DNA of 64,000 bases from Amycolatopsis sp. GM8 (GCF_021653975.1 NZ_JAJKFK010000003.1:620001-684000); one strand, 5' to 3'; positions 49,365 to 60,187 are shown, counted from the first letter of the stretch. Numbers and translations: made by a program. Notes: a model not told the origin generated them from the letters alone.

Positions 49365-50410
49365 CCGAGCACATCGACACGGATGTCCACTGTGGACCGT
49401 CGAGCATCCGGGCGCTTTTCCCTTATCTGGACGACTACTGGCGTTCCTACGTGACAGACGCGAACCTTCGCCTATCGCCGTCTGTCGGAAACGCTTACCC
49501 TCCCGGTGCCCCGACGTCGGCGACTCCGGAGGCGCGCGCGGCCGGTGCGTTCCCGCCGGACAATGTGGAGTTGCTGGGCAAGCAGGTCCTCGACCGCGAC
49601 GGGTTGCGGTGGGCTTTGCTCAACTGCACCACGTCATTCGACATCAGCCGCAATCCGTACTACGAGAACGCACTCACTCACGCGATCAACGACTGGATCC
49701 GCACGGAATGGCTGGACTCCGACGACCGGCTGCGGGCGAGCATGGTGGTGCCGACGCTGGACATCGACGCGGCGGTCGCGGAAATCGAGCGGCTGGGCCC
49801 GGACCGGCGGTTCGTGCAGGTGCTGCTGCCGGTGCGCGGCCAGGACGCGCGGTACGGCAACAAGCGTTTCCACCCGCTGCTGGCCGCGGCGGCGCGGCAC
49901 GATCTGGTGGTCGGCCTGCACGCGTGGGGCCGGATCTCCAGCTCCCCCACCGCGACCGGGTTCACGCACACGTACCTCGAGGACTACGTGAGCAACGCGC
50001 AGATAGTGCAGGCGCATGTGGTGAGCCTGATCGCGGAAGGTGTCTTCCGGGACATCCCTCAGCTGCGGGTCTGCTTGTCGGAATGCGGTTTCTCCTGGGT
50101 GCCGGCGCTGATGTGGCGGTTCGACAAGGAATGGCGCTCGGTCTGGCGCGAGGTGCCGTGGGTGAACGAGGCCCCGGCGGAATACCTGTACCGGCATTTC
50201 CGCGCCACCACGGAACCCGCGCAGCTACCCGCGGACAGTGAGCAGCTGACGCAGTTCCTGGAGATGATGCGTGTGCCGGATTTCGTCATGCACGCGAGCG
50301 ACTACCCGCACGACCACGGTGACGGGGCGACCCGGCTGCTCGCCGCACTGTCCGAAGTGGACCGGGCAAAGGTACTGTGCCACAACGCGGCGGCCTTCTA
50401 CCGGTCGTGA
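49361..50410 (+). CDS. Amidohydrolase-2 family protein (second of two)
   Basis: A 349-residue relative of the preceding gene, in the same operon with a 4-bp overlap. Residues 6-11 ('DTDVHC') hold the DxH motif, 'VVGLHAWGR' a barrel His, and 'FVMHASDYPHDHGDG' the late Asp/His. The two proteins share layout but are clearly diverged, so they may form a heteromer or do successive steps. A hairpin terminator follows. Confidence 0.85.
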   Translation: MTEHIDTDVHCGPSSIRALFPYLDDYWRSYVTDANLRLSPSVGNAYPPGAPTSATPEARAAGAFPPDNVELLGKQVLDRDGLRWALLNCTTSFDISRNPYYENALTHAINDWIRTEWLDSDDRLRASMVVPTLDIDAAVAEIERLGPDRRFVQVLLPVRGQDARYGNKRFHPLLAAAARHDLVVGLHAWGRISSSPTATGFTHTYLEDYVSNAQIVQAHVVSLIAEGVFRDIPQLRVCLSECGFSWVPALMWRFDKEWRSVWREVPWVNEAPAEYLYRHFRATTEPAQLPADSEQLTQFLEMMRVPDFVMHASDYPHDHGDGATRLLAALSEVDRAKVLCHNAAAFYRS

Positions 50411-50415
50411 AACTC

Positions 50416-50450
50416 GGCGGCCGCCCCGACCCCTGCGCGGGGCGGCCGCC
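50416..50450. terminator. Bidirectional hairpin terminator
   Basis: GGCGGCCGCCCC (50416-50427) and GGGGCGGCCGCC (50439-50450) form a perfect 12-bp stem with an 11-nt loop between the convergent amidohydrolase and lipase genes. No U-tract is present. Confidence 0.8.
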
Positions 50451-50455
50451 GCGGC

Positions 50456-51310
50456 TCAGCCCGGGGATCCGGCCGTGCACACGAACTTCGTGGCGTGCGC
50501 CGGGTCGAGGGCGTTGGTCACCAGGTGCCACACGTTGAGGTCGTAGGCCTCGCCGATGTGCCCGACCGGGTCGAACGGGCAGGTGTCCTGCACGTACTCG
50601 TTGACCACGCCGGGCTCGCGGACAAACGCCGTTTCGGTCGGGGTGACCAGTTCGTCGTAGCGCGAGGTGATGATCGTGTAGTGCACGCCGGGCTGCGCGA
50701 TCGGTCCGGCGTCGAGCGTGGCGACCGCACTGCCGCCGACGGTCAGGTCGTCGCACGCGGCACAGCCCACGGTGGACAGTGCCTGGCCGACCAGGTCGCG
50801 TTCCCCTTGCCCGAACAGGTATGCGAGGGTGGTGAGACCGGCGAACGTGGTGCCGTGCGCCGGGGGCGCGATCGCCACGACCGTGCCGATCCGGTCGGCG
50901 ATGCCCTGGGTTTTGGGCACGTACAACGACTGGAAGCCGCCTTCGGAGTGGCCGACGAGGTCCACTTGGGACGCTCCCGTCTCTGCCAGCACCGAGTCGA
51001 TGAACTGCTTGATCTCCGCGGCGGAATCGGCGATCGGCCGCAGGCCGCCGACCAGGTCGAATCCCGGGTAGGCGCCGTAGGTGGGGCTGTACGTGCAGTA
51101 CCCCTGGGCCGCGACCGACGCCTGCAGGAAGTTCAGGTCCTCGTAGGAGGTCGCGCCGAGGCCGTGCAGGAACACCACCGGCCGTGGATGCGCGGCGCCG
51201 GGCCGGCACGACGAGTCGTTCACGCCCCCGCCCGCGGCGTCGGCCGGGGCGGCGAACAGAGCGGTCACCAGTGCCGCCAGCGCCGGAATGACCAGCAGTC
51301 GTTTCCTCAT
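50456..51310 (-). CDS. Secreted lipase/esterase
   Basis: A 284-residue protein with a signal peptide ('KRLLVIPALAALVTALFAAP', cut near 'ADAAGGG'). The alpha/beta-hydrolase domain has oxyanion 'VVFLHGLGATSYED', nucleophile 'GHSEGG' and His in 'VWHLVTNAL'. Several Cys suggest disulfides, fitting export. It resembles Streptomyces-type secreted triacylglycerol lipases. ATG 51310 is chosen since it starts directly with the basic signal-peptide end. Confidence 0.88.
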   Translation of the reverse strand: MRKRLLVIPALAALVTALFAAPADAAGGGVNDSSCRPGAAHPRPVVFLHGLGATSYEDLNFLQASVAAQGYCTYSPTYGAYPGFDLVGGLRPIADSAAEIKQFIDSVLAETGASQVDLVGHSEGGFQSLYVPKTQGIADRIGTVVAIAPPAHGTTFAGLTTLAYLFGQGERDLVGQALSTVGCAACDDLTVGGSAVATLDAGPIAQPGVHYTIITSRYDELVTPTETAFVREPGVVNEYVQDTCPFDPVGHIGEAYDLNVWHLVTNALDPAHATKFVCTAGSPG

Positions 51311-51341
51311 CGAAACGCCCTTCCGCACAGCGAGAGCCCGC

Positions 51342-51382
51342 TTGACTTCGAATACCCTCAGGTATTGGATACCCGAAGGTAT
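51342..51382 (+). promoter_or_regulatory. Tandem TetR-type operators at the tetR promoter
   Basis: AATACC-CTCA-GGTATT (51351-51366) and ATACC-CGAA-GGTAT (51369-51382) are two near-identical palindromes, 17 bp apart centre to centre. A TTGACT -35 candidate lies at 51342-51347 and TGGATA at 51366-51371, so bound repressor would cover the promoter of the divergent lipase and tetR genes. Confidence 0.65.
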
Positions 51383-51429
51383 TGAACTCGCGATGTCGCG
51401 TCAAGACCCGAACGAGGGAGGTTCGGACC

Positions 51430-52080
51430 ATGGCCGCACAGCCGGGCCGGACGCGCCCGACCCGGGCCGAGACCCGCCGCCGGATCCTCGACGCCGCGTT
51501 CACCGTGTTCGGCGAGCGCGGGATCGCGGCGGCGGCCCTGACCGACGTCGCCGCGGCGGCCGGGCTGACCAAGGGCGCGGTCTACTCCAGCTTCGCCTCC
51601 AAGGACGAACTGGTCCTCGCGCTCATGGAGGAACACGCCGCGCACCGGCTGGAAGCGAGCCTCGCGCGGTTCGCCGAGGCCGGCGACGGCGAGCAGGCGC
51701 TGGCGAACGTGGCGGCGGTGCTGATGCACGAGATGCGGGCGGACGCCGTCTGGCACCGGCTGCTCGCCGAGTTCTTCGCGCTGGCACACCACGACCCGAA
51801 ACGCCGCGACGCGCTCAGGCGCCGCCGCCGCGCGGTCCGGGAGACCATCGCGCGTGCGCTCGACCGGCTCGCCGAGGGGCTCGACATCCAGTTTCCTTTG
51901 CCGTCAACGGAACTCGCCGTGATCCTGCTGGCGCTGAGCAACGGGCTCGCGGTCGAATCGGGCATCGACGAGGAGGCGGTGCCCGACGGCCTCCTCGGCA
52001 CCGTGCTCGCGCTCATCGCCGGTGACGCCGTCGCGAAAATCCGCTCGGCCGCCGAGAACACACCGCCGGACCGGGTCTAG
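51430..52080 (+). CDS. TetR-family regulator
   Basis: A 216-residue regulator with an N-terminal HTH ('AETRRRILDAAFTVFGERGI', 'LTDVAAAAGLTKGAVYSSFA', residues 13-60). ATG 51430 has GGGAGG upstream. The tandem palindromes in its promoter suit autoregulation and control of the divergent lipase. It overlaps the convergent acyl-CoA synthetase end by 4 bp. Confidence 0.9.
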   Translation: MAAQPGRTRPTRAETRRRILDAAFTVFGERGIAAAALTDVAAAAGLTKGAVYSSFASKDELVLALMEEHAAHRLEASLARFAEAGDGEQALANVAAVLMHEMRADAVWHRLLAEFFALAHHDPKRRDALRRRRRAVRETIARALDRLAEGLDIQFPLPSTELAVILLALSNGLAVESGIDEEAVPDGLLGTVLALIAGDAVAKIRSAAENTPPDRV

Positions 52081-53639
52081 CTGTTCTCGACAATCTGCTT
52101 TGCCCACGCCAGTTCCAGTTTCCCGGTCGGCGTCCGGCGCAACTCGGGCAACAGCACCAGCGACCGCGGCACCTTGTATCCGGCAAGGCTGCGCCGGGCG
52201 AAGTCCCGCAATTCCTGCTCCGTCACGCCGCCCGGCGTCGCCACCACCGCCGCGACCCGCTCGCCCCAGGTGTCGTCGCGCACCCCGAGCACGACGCAGT
52301 CGGTCACCGCCGGGTGCGCCAGCAGCACCTCCTCGACCTCCGGCGGGTGCACCTTCTCGCCACCGGTGTTGATCACGCCGGACCCGCGGCCGAGGAACCG
52401 CACGGAGCCGTCCGCCGCCACTTCCGCGAGGTCACCGGGAATCGCGTGCCGGACGCCGTCGATGACGCGGAAAGTCGCGGCGGTTTTGGCCGTGTCCTTG
52501 TAGTAGCCCAACGGCATCGGCCCCGAATAGGCCAGCACCCCGGTCTCCCCCGGCGCCACGTCGTTTCCCTCCGCGGTCACGATTTTCGTCGCGGGGACCG
52601 GGAAGAAGCGAGCTGGCAGATCGTCCACAGAGGACGTGATGGCGAACGCGAACGGACCGCCTTCGGTCGACGCGATCGCGTCGGTGATCGTGACGGACGC
52701 GCGTTCGTGCAGCACGCGTTTGAGGTCGTCGCTCAGCGCGGTGCCGGAGCTGAGCACCGACCGCAGCGAGCTCAGATCGTGCGGGCCGCCGGTGACCAGC
52801 TCGTCGACGAGTGGCCGGCACACCGCGTTGCCCGCCACGATGATCGTGCTGACCCGTTGCGTGGCAACGGTTTCCCACGCGTGGCGCGGATCGAGCCCGC
52901 GCGGGCGCATCGTGACGACCCGGCCGCCGGCCAGCAGCGCGCCCAGCGAGTTGAAGAACCCGGTGCCGTGCATGAGCGGAACGGCCGGCATCATCACCGG
53001 CGCCCGCCCCTCGGTCCGTGCGGAGACGGCGATCTTGACCGCCTCGTCGAGGTCCGACGGCGGCGAGGTCACGCCGAGCGGCCGGAACACCGCGACGAAA
53101 ATCGAGTGCAGCAGGTCGGCGAGCTGCCAGATCACGCCCTTCGGCCGCCCGGTGGTGCCCCCGGTGTACATGAAGAGCTGATCGGACCCCGGGCGTGGCT
53201 GCTGAGGCCTGGGATCGTGGGCGGACAGGAAGTTCTCGTACCCGGCGTCGATCCGGACCACCGGCTTCAGCGTCGGCACGTGCTCGGCGGCGTTCTCGAC
53301 GTTCGCGGCCAGCTCGTCGCTGAACACGAGCGCGGCCGCGTCGGCGTCGCGCAGCAGCGAGAACAACTCGTCCCGCGTGTAGCGGTAGTTCGCGTTGACC
53401 GGCACCGCGCCGAGCTTGAACGCGGCGAACACCGTTTCCAGGTACGCGGCGCTGTTGTACTGGTAACAGGCCACCTTGTCGCCCGGCCCGACCCCGGCCG
53501 CCTCGAACGCGGTCGCCAGCCGCGCGGACCGCTCGTCGAACTCGGCATATGTGTAGTCCCGCCCGGGCTCGGAGATCGCCACCTCTGCCGGCAGGCTGCG
53601 CGCGACAGCCTCCCAGATCGTGCCGAACGAGACATCCAT
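52077..53639 (-). CDS. AMP-forming acyl/aryl-CoA synthetase
   Basis: A 520-residue ANL-superfamily ligase. The P-loop 'MYTGGTTGRPKGV' (about residues 156-168), the 'SSGTALSDDLKR' region, and the C-terminal hinge 'GRGSGVINTGGEKVHPPEVE' are clear. The last conserved Lys is in 'RTPTGKLELAW'. The ATG at 53639 has GGAGGT 3 bp upstream. It is the final gene of the folate/O-demethylase operon, so a phenylpropanoid or methoxy-aromatic acid substrate is conceivable. A fatty acid substrate is equally possible on sequence alone. Confidence 0.88.
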   Translation of the reverse strand: MDVSFGTIWEAVARSLPAEVAISEPGRDYTYAEFDERSARLATAFEAAGVGPGDKVACYQYNSAAYLETVFAAFKLGAVPVNANYRYTRDELFSLLRDADAAALVFSDELAANVENAAEHVPTLKPVVRIDAGYENFLSAHDPRPQQPRPGSDQLFMYTGGTTGRPKGVIWQLADLLHSIFVAVFRPLGVTSPPSDLDEAVKIAVSARTEGRAPVMMPAVPLMHGTGFFNSLGALLAGGRVVTMRPRGLDPRHAWETVATQRVSTIIVAGNAVCRPLVDELVTGGPHDLSSLRSVLSSGTALSDDLKRVLHERASVTITDAIASTEGGPFAFAITSSVDDLPARFFPVPATKIVTAEGNDVAPGETGVLAYSGPMPLGYYKDTAKTAATFRVIDGVRHAIPGDLAEVAADGSVRFLGRGSGVINTGGEKVHPPEVEEVLLAHPAVTDCVVLGVRDDTWGERVAAVVATPGGVTEQELRDFARRSLAGYKVPRSLVLLPELRRTPTGKLELAWAKQIVENS

Positions 53640-53658
53640 CAGACCTCCAGTGCCAGCA

Positions 53659-54205
53659 TCACGTCCGCCCTCCGCGGTCGCGCGCCGCGCGCACGGTCTG
53701 GGCGAGCAGGACGGCGATGGTCATCGGGCCGACCCCGCCGGCCGGACAGCGGGATGTCGTAGGCGTCGAGCAGCGCCATGATCCCGCCCGGCGTGGCCGA
53801 GGCGAACCCGCCCTCGCCGAAGGCCATCATCGCGAACGACGTCCGGGTCACCCCGTCGACGTCCTTCGCCGGGTCGATCGCCTCGAACGCCGTGCGCTCG
53901 TCGACCTGGTCCGGTACCGGATGCTGCAAAAGAATCCCGTCGACTTCGGGATCTTCCGACAGGTCCCGGATCCGCGCGACCAGTTCGGCGGTCGTGATAT
54001 CGGCGCCCAGTTCGATCCGCCGGGACTCCATGCCGACCTTCACGCAGCGGTTCGCCTTCATCCGGACATAGGTGCGCGACGCCGGGTCGTCGCCGACCAG
54101 AACCGTGGCCAGCACGGGCTTCCGGCCCAGTTCGGCGACTTCCGTGCGCACTCGGTCGAGCAGTTCGGCGGCCACCGCGCGGCCGTCCAGTATCTGTGCG
54201 GTCAT
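53659..54205 (-). pseudogene. folD: FolD (methylene-THF dehydrogenase/cyclohydrolase) with internal deletion
   Basis: From ATG 54205 the catalytic half is intact ('KPVLATVLVGDDPASRTYVR', 'GILLQHPVPDQV', 'DVDGVTRTSF') up to 'YDIPLSG'. The NADP-binding domain, about 110 codons, is then missing. A shifted frame supplies only the C-terminal 'GGVGPMTIAVLLAQTVRAAR' and stops at 53659. The unshifted frame runs on to 53639 as unrelated sequence. The product would lack the cofactor site. It lies between purU and the CoA ligase in the folate operon. Confidence 0.87.
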
Positions 54206-54210
54206 GTCGT

Positions 54211-55074
54211 CTAGAAAACCACAGTGGTGTGGCCGTCGCGGATGACGCGATCGTCGCAGTGCCAGGCGACCGCGCGCGAGAGCACGAGCCGTTCCACGTC
54301 CGCGCCCTTGCGCTGCAGCTCACTGGCGGACTCCCGGTGCGAGACGCGGATCACGTCCTGCTCGATGATCGGGCCCTCGTCGAGGTCCTCGGTCACGTAG
54401 TGCGCGGTCGCCCCGACGAGCTTCACCCCGCGCTCCTTCGCCCGCTGGTACGGGGCGGCGCCCATGAACGCCGGCAGGAACGAGTGGTGGATGTTGATCA
54501 CCGGCACGCCGACCTCGTCGAGGAACTCCCCCGACACGATCTGCATGTACCGGGCGAGCACCACCAGGTCCACATTGCCCTTGAGCAGGTTCAGATGTTC
54601 CTTCTCCGCCACCGGTTTCTGGTCCTTCTCCACGGGCACGTGGAAGAACGGGATACCGAAACCCCGGACGTCGTCGCCGAGGCCGGGATGGTTGGAGATC
54701 ACCATCGGGACGTTCATGTGCAGCTCGCCGCGCCGTTGCCGCCACAACAGGTCGAGCAGGCAGTGGTCCGCTTTGGACACCATGATCGCGACCCGCTTGC
54801 GCCGCTTGACCTCCACGAGCCGGTAGGTCAGCCCGAGCTCCTCGGTGAGCCGCTGTTCCAGCGCGAGATCGAGCTCCGCGCGTCGCTCCGACAGGCCGGG
54901 CAGGTGGAAAACGGTGCGCTGGAAGAACCTTCCGCCCGAGGGGTCGCTGGAAGTCTGGTCCAGTGCCACGATGTTCGCACCCTGCTCGGCGAGTACCGTC
55001 GACACGCTCGACACGATCCCCGGCCGGTCCGCGCCCTGCACGATCAGCCGGCCATAGTCGTCGTCAATCATCAA
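54211..55074 (-). CDS. purU: Formyltetrahydrofolate deformylase
   Basis: A 287-residue enzyme with an N-terminal ACT domain ('LIVQGADRPGIVSSVSTVLA') and a formyltransferase-like hydrolase domain. Catalytic Asn-His appear in 'VINIHHSFLPAF' and Asp in 'VTEDLDEGPII'. It hydrolyses 10-formyl-THF to formate and THF. The 4-bp overlap with metF and the position behind demethylase genes suggest that it regenerates free THF for O-demethylation rather than serving purine synthesis. Confidence 0.93.
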   Translation of the reverse strand: MMIDDDYGRLIVQGADRPGIVSSVSTVLAEQGANIVALDQTSSDPSGGRFFQRTVFHLPGLSERRAELDLALEQRLTEELGLTYRLVEVKRRKRVAIMVSKADHCLLDLLWRQRRGELHMNVPMVISNHPGLGDDVRGFGIPFFHVPVEKDQKPVAEKEHLNLLKGNVDLVVLARYMQIVSGEFLDEVGVPVINIHHSFLPAFMGAAPYQRAKERGVKLVGATAHYVTEDLDEGPIIEQDVIRVSHRESASELQRKGADVERLVLSRAVAWHCDDRVIRDGHTTVVF

Positions 55075-55928
55075 TCATCCTTTTCGGACAGTGCGGCCAG
55101 CAGATCCTGGCGCCACTGCTCGGTTCCGCGTAGCTCGTTGAACGTGAAGATGTGCAGCCCGCGGATGTTGCCGTGGGTCTTGGGCACGGCCATGCCCAGC
55201 CGTTTCGCCAGCTTCGACGGGCTGTATCCGCCCGGCAGCAGGAAACGCCATAGCAGGCTCTGCTGCTTCTGCAGGAACCGGGCCGACTGGCCGAGCCCCA
55301 GCCCGGCCGAGATCCGCATCAGTTTCTGGCGGTTCACCGGCCCCGGCATCCCCGCGTAAACCGGCAGATCGACTCCCGCGGTCGCGATCTCCGCCGCCCA
55401 CGACGCGATTTTCGTGGCGTCGAAACAGATCTGCGTCAGGATGCGGGTCGCGAGCGGCGCCTTCTGCTTGAGCGCCAGGTCGATCGCCTCCTGCGGGATC
55501 GTGCCGTGCCCCTCCGGGTACCCGCCGATGCCGACCTCCTCGAAGGAGTGTCCGACCTCTTCCATCGCCTGAAGCAGCGCGTAGGCGTCGTTGAACTTGC
55601 CCGCCGGCTGCGGCGCGTCGCCACCGATCACGAACACCGACCGCACCCCGGCTTCGGCCAGGCGCGCCACCACGTCGGCGACGTGCTGCTGGTCGGTGAA
55701 CAGCCGCGCCGGCAGGTGCGGCGTGGTCTGATAACCGTGGCCCAGCAGGCGTTCGGTGAGGGCGAGTGTCGTCTCGATCCCCTTCGCCTCGGTGACCGTG
55801 ACGGTGAGCGGCACGGAGGTGGGTACCGCGTCGAGCACGTCCTGCTCGGTCTTCTTGAACGGCATCACCTCATAGCTCATGGTGCGCACCAGATCGGCCA
55901 GTGCGGAGCGCCGGGGCGGGTTGGTCAT
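55071..55928 (-). CDS. metF: Methylenetetrahydrofolate reductase family (MetF)
   Basis: A 285-residue TIM-barrel protein of the MTHFR family. 'YEVMPFKKTEQ' opens the barrel, 'SVFVIGGDAPQP' holds the FAD/THF-binding Asp, 'IGGYPEGHGTIP' is the conserved Gly-rich loop, and 'ILTQICFDA' follows. In a demethylase operon it would run toward oxidation of 5-methyl-THF to methylene-THF. It starts 31 bp after the demethylase gene ends and is coupled to purU. Confidence 0.9.
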   Translation of the reverse strand: MTNPPRRSALADLVRTMSYEVMPFKKTEQDVLDAVPTSVPLTVTVTEAKGIETTLALTERLLGHGYQTTPHLPARLFTDQQHVADVVARLAEAGVRSVFVIGGDAPQPAGKFNDAYALLQAMEEVGHSFEEVGIGGYPEGHGTIPQEAIDLALKQKAPLATRILTQICFDATKIASWAAEIATAGVDLPVYAGMPGPVNRQKLMRISAGLGLGQSARFLQKQQSLLWRFLLPGGYSPSKLAKRLGMAVPKTHGNIRGLHIFTFNELRGTEQWRQDLLAALSEKDD

Positions 55929-55959
55929 GTGCTGAAATCCCGTCTGCGTAAGGGAAAGG

Positions 55960-57300
55960 TCAGGACTTGCGGTAGGACTCGCGGATTTCGCGGACGTACG
56001 GGGCGGGCGCGACGGTCGCGCGGATCTCCACCTGCCGGTGCGGTTCGATCGCGGGCTTCGCGGAGTTCGGCTCCTCGCCCCAAATCACCGTCACCTCGGT
56101 GCCCGGCTCGCTCGCCGCGAGGCCGACGGTCGCCAGCGACACGAAGGCCTGTTCGTTCGCGATGTAGCCGACATCGGTGGAGATGCCCACGGCTTCACCG
56201 CCGCGCAGCACCTTGTCCGCCTGGTACAAGGCATAGCGTGCCTTCGGCAGGTCGACGAACTTGGCCGGGACACCGGGCTCGCACAGCGACCGGACGGCGG
56301 CGGCGACATCCGAAGGGTGCCAGACGAGCGTCACCTTCGCGCGCCGCTGCTCCATTGGCTCCAGCGCCGCCCGGCCGAGGAAGTCGTGGTCGAACCTGAC
56401 CGTCTTCCCGTAGCCGAGGTCATACGGTGTGCAGTAGTAGTCGGTGATGTCGGCGGAATCCATGCTGCCACCCAGCGAACCGAGCGCGCCGGCGGGTAAC
56501 CAGTCCCGATAGGACAGTTCATCCGGTCCGAAGATCGCCGGTACCACGGCGGGAATCCAGCCGGACTCCAGGTTCGCCGTCGAGTAGGCCTTCGCCCCGG
56601 CGCGCACCAGCCCGAACTCCGCGCCCGCGCCGAGGATCGCCCGCAGTATCTCTTCGCCCTCGGCCCACGGGCCGAACAGTTCGAATCCGGGCCGGCCCGC
56701 CATCCCGTGCCGCAGCGCGCGCACCCGGTGCCCGGCGATGGTGAACTCGGTGGTGTGGAAGAACTTCACGTCGGGCAGTTCACCGGTCAGCTTCTCGACG
56801 AGCGGTAGCGCGGCCGGGCCTTGCAGCTCGTAGCGGTAAACCTTCGGCGGTCCGGACGGGCGGTCGTAGGAATTGTCGTCGCGCTCCACGGTGACGTCGA
56901 ACCCGGTGGCGTGGAACTGCAGCCAGTTGATCACCGTCGGGTGCCCGACGAGGTCGAAGAGCCCGTCTCCCAAGGAGAACAGGATGGCGTCACCGATGAA
57001 GTACCCGTCCGAGTTCACCGCGACGTACTGTTTCGCCTTGCCCGGCACGAAGTTCTGGAAAGTGTTGACGCCGTAGGCGGTCAACAGCTTCAGCGCGTCC
57101 GGTCCGCCGAGGTAGAGGTCGGTCATGTGGTGCGACTGGTCGAGCAGCGCGCACGAGGTGCGCCACGCTCGCTGCTCGGACCGCCAGTTCGTGAACTCGG
57201 GTGCGACGGGGAAGGTGTGCGGCCGGACCGCCGAATCACGCAGCAGTCCGACCGCAGACCCCGCACGCCGGATGGCGGCTTCGAGACTCTCGACACCCAT
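55960..57300 (-). CDS. GcvT-like THF-dependent O-demethylase (LigM/DesA type), copy 2
   Basis: A 446-residue GcvT-fold protein. 'FTNWRSEQRAWRTSCALLDQ', 'SHHMTDLYLGGPDALKLL', 'VRALRHGMAGRPGFELFGPW' and 'NLESGWIPAVVPAIFGPDEL' match the LigM/DesA group that transfers the methyl of methoxy-aromatics (vanillate, syringate) to THF. ATG 57300 has GGAGG 12 bp upstream. It is clearly diverged from the divergent copy at 58780, so substrate preference probably differs. It is followed by metF, purU, folD remnant and a CoA ligase in one operon. Confidence 0.88.
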   Translation of the reverse strand: MGVESLEAAIRRAGSAVGLLRDSAVRPHTFPVAPEFTNWRSEQRAWRTSCALLDQSHHMTDLYLGGPDALKLLTAYGVNTFQNFVPGKAKQYVAVNSDGYFIGDAILFSLGDGLFDLVGHPTVINWLQFHATGFDVTVERDDNSYDRPSGPPKVYRYELQGPAALPLVEKLTGELPDVKFFHTTEFTIAGHRVRALRHGMAGRPGFELFGPWAEGEEILRAILGAGAEFGLVRAGAKAYSTANLESGWIPAVVPAIFGPDELSYRDWLPAGALGSLGGSMDSADITDYYCTPYDLGYGKTVRFDHDFLGRAALEPMEQRRAKVTLVWHPSDVAAAVRSLCEPGVPAKFVDLPKARYALYQADKVLRGGEAVGISTDVGYIANEQAFVSLATVGLAASEPGTEVTVIWGEEPNSAKPAIEPHRQVEIRATVAPAPYVREIRESYRKS

Positions 57301-57423
57301 GGCTCGGCGGTACCTCCTGTTCGCGGAAAACCCGCTCTGGGAGTCAGTACAGCCGAGGAGACGCCGACTTTCGTCCGGCATCGGAACGGAATCTTCCGCG
57401 ACAAATGACCAAGGTGCCGCGAG

Positions 57424-58554
57424 TCACGCCCGCGCCGCGAGCACCGCCGCCTTCGCTTGGAGCTCGGCATATTCGGCGTCGGCGCGGGAACTCCAGGTGA
57501 TCCCGCCGCCGGTGCCATAGGTGGCGATACCGGTGTCGCGGTCGGCCACCAGCGTGCGGATCGCCACATTGAACTGGGCACCGGACGGGCCGGCGAACCC
57601 GATGGCGCCGCAGTAGACACCGCGTGGCCCGTCCTCCAGGTCGCGGATCAGCCCCATGGTGCGGGGTTTCGGGGCGCCGGTGACGGATCCGCACGGGAAC
57701 AGCGCGCGGAAGAGGTCCGTGAGCCCGGTGCCGGGCCGCAGCCGCGCGGTGACGTCGGAGGTGAGCTGGTGCACGGTTTCGTACCGCTCGGCGCGGCACA
57801 ACGAGGTGACGGCCACGCTCCCCGTCGCGGCCACCCGCGCGAGGTCGTTACGCACCAGGTCCACGATCATGATGTTCTCCGCGCGTTCCTTCGCGCTCGC
57901 CCGCAGCCGCGCGACGTTCCGCTCGTCCTCGGCGACCGTGCGCCCGCGTGGCGCGGTGCCCTTCATCGGCCGCATCAGCACCCGGTCGCCGTCGGTCCGG
58001 AAGAACAGCTCGGGGCTGGCGCTGGCGATCACGAACCGCCCGAGGTCGAGATACGCGTTGTAGGAACCACCCTGGCCGAGCGCGAGATCCGCGTACAGCT
58101 CGGGCAGCTCGCCGCTGATCTCCGCGGTCATCCGGGTGGTCAGGTTGCACTGGTAGGTCTCGCCCGCGGCGATGTGACCCAGCACCTTGTCGACCCGGCG
58201 GGCGTGCTCGGCCGGGTCCCACCGGTACTCCCAGTCGCCGACCCGATACGCACGGCGCACCGGCGGGGTCACCACGGGCACGGGTTCGGGCCGGGTGCTC
58301 ACCCCGAACCACGCCAGTGGAAGGCCCGGCACGGGCTCGTGCACGGGCAGCGCCGGATCGAGCCCCGCCGCCGCCTCATAGGAGACGAACCCGAAGGCCC
58401 ACCAGCCTTTCCGGGTCGCGTACTCGACCTCGGCGAGCACCCCCGGCACGTGCTCGGGACGGGTGGCGACCAGGTCGTAGGCGAAATCGGGAAAGCACAG
58501 CGCGGTGCCCTCGCGCAGGTCGTCGAACCGCGCGGAAACAATCGGGCGCCTCAT
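57424..58554 (-). CDS. pabB: Aminodeoxychorismate synthase component I
   Basis: A 376-residue chorismate-binding enzyme. 'KVLGHIAAGETYQCNLTTRM', 'KGTAPRGRT', 'NIMIVDLVRNDLARVA' and 'LFPCGSVTGAPKPRTMGLIR' are the PabB/TrpE core motifs. It makes 4-amino-4-deoxychorismate, the pABA precursor for folate. No glutaminase (PabA) or lyase (PabC) gene is adjacent, so those must be elsewhere. Its presence as first gene of the operon fits a high folate demand for O-demethylation. Confidence 0.9.
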   Translation of the reverse strand: MRRPIVSARFDDLREGTALCFPDFAYDLVATRPEHVPGVLAEVEYATRKGWWAFGFVSYEAAAGLDPALPVHEPVPGLPLAWFGVSTRPEPVPVVTPPVRRAYRVGDWEYRWDPAEHARRVDKVLGHIAAGETYQCNLTTRMTAEISGELPELYADLALGQGGSYNAYLDLGRFVIASASPELFFRTDGDRVLMRPMKGTAPRGRTVAEDERNVARLRASAKERAENIMIVDLVRNDLARVAATGSVAVTSLCRAERYETVHQLTSDVTARLRPGTGLTDLFRALFPCGSVTGAPKPRTMGLIRDLEDGPRGVYCGAIGFAGPSGAQFNVAIRTLVADRDTGIATYGTGGGITWSSRADAEYAELQAKAAVLAARA

Positions 58555-60180
<1,626 letters not shown>

Positions 60181-60187
60181 TCCGGCT

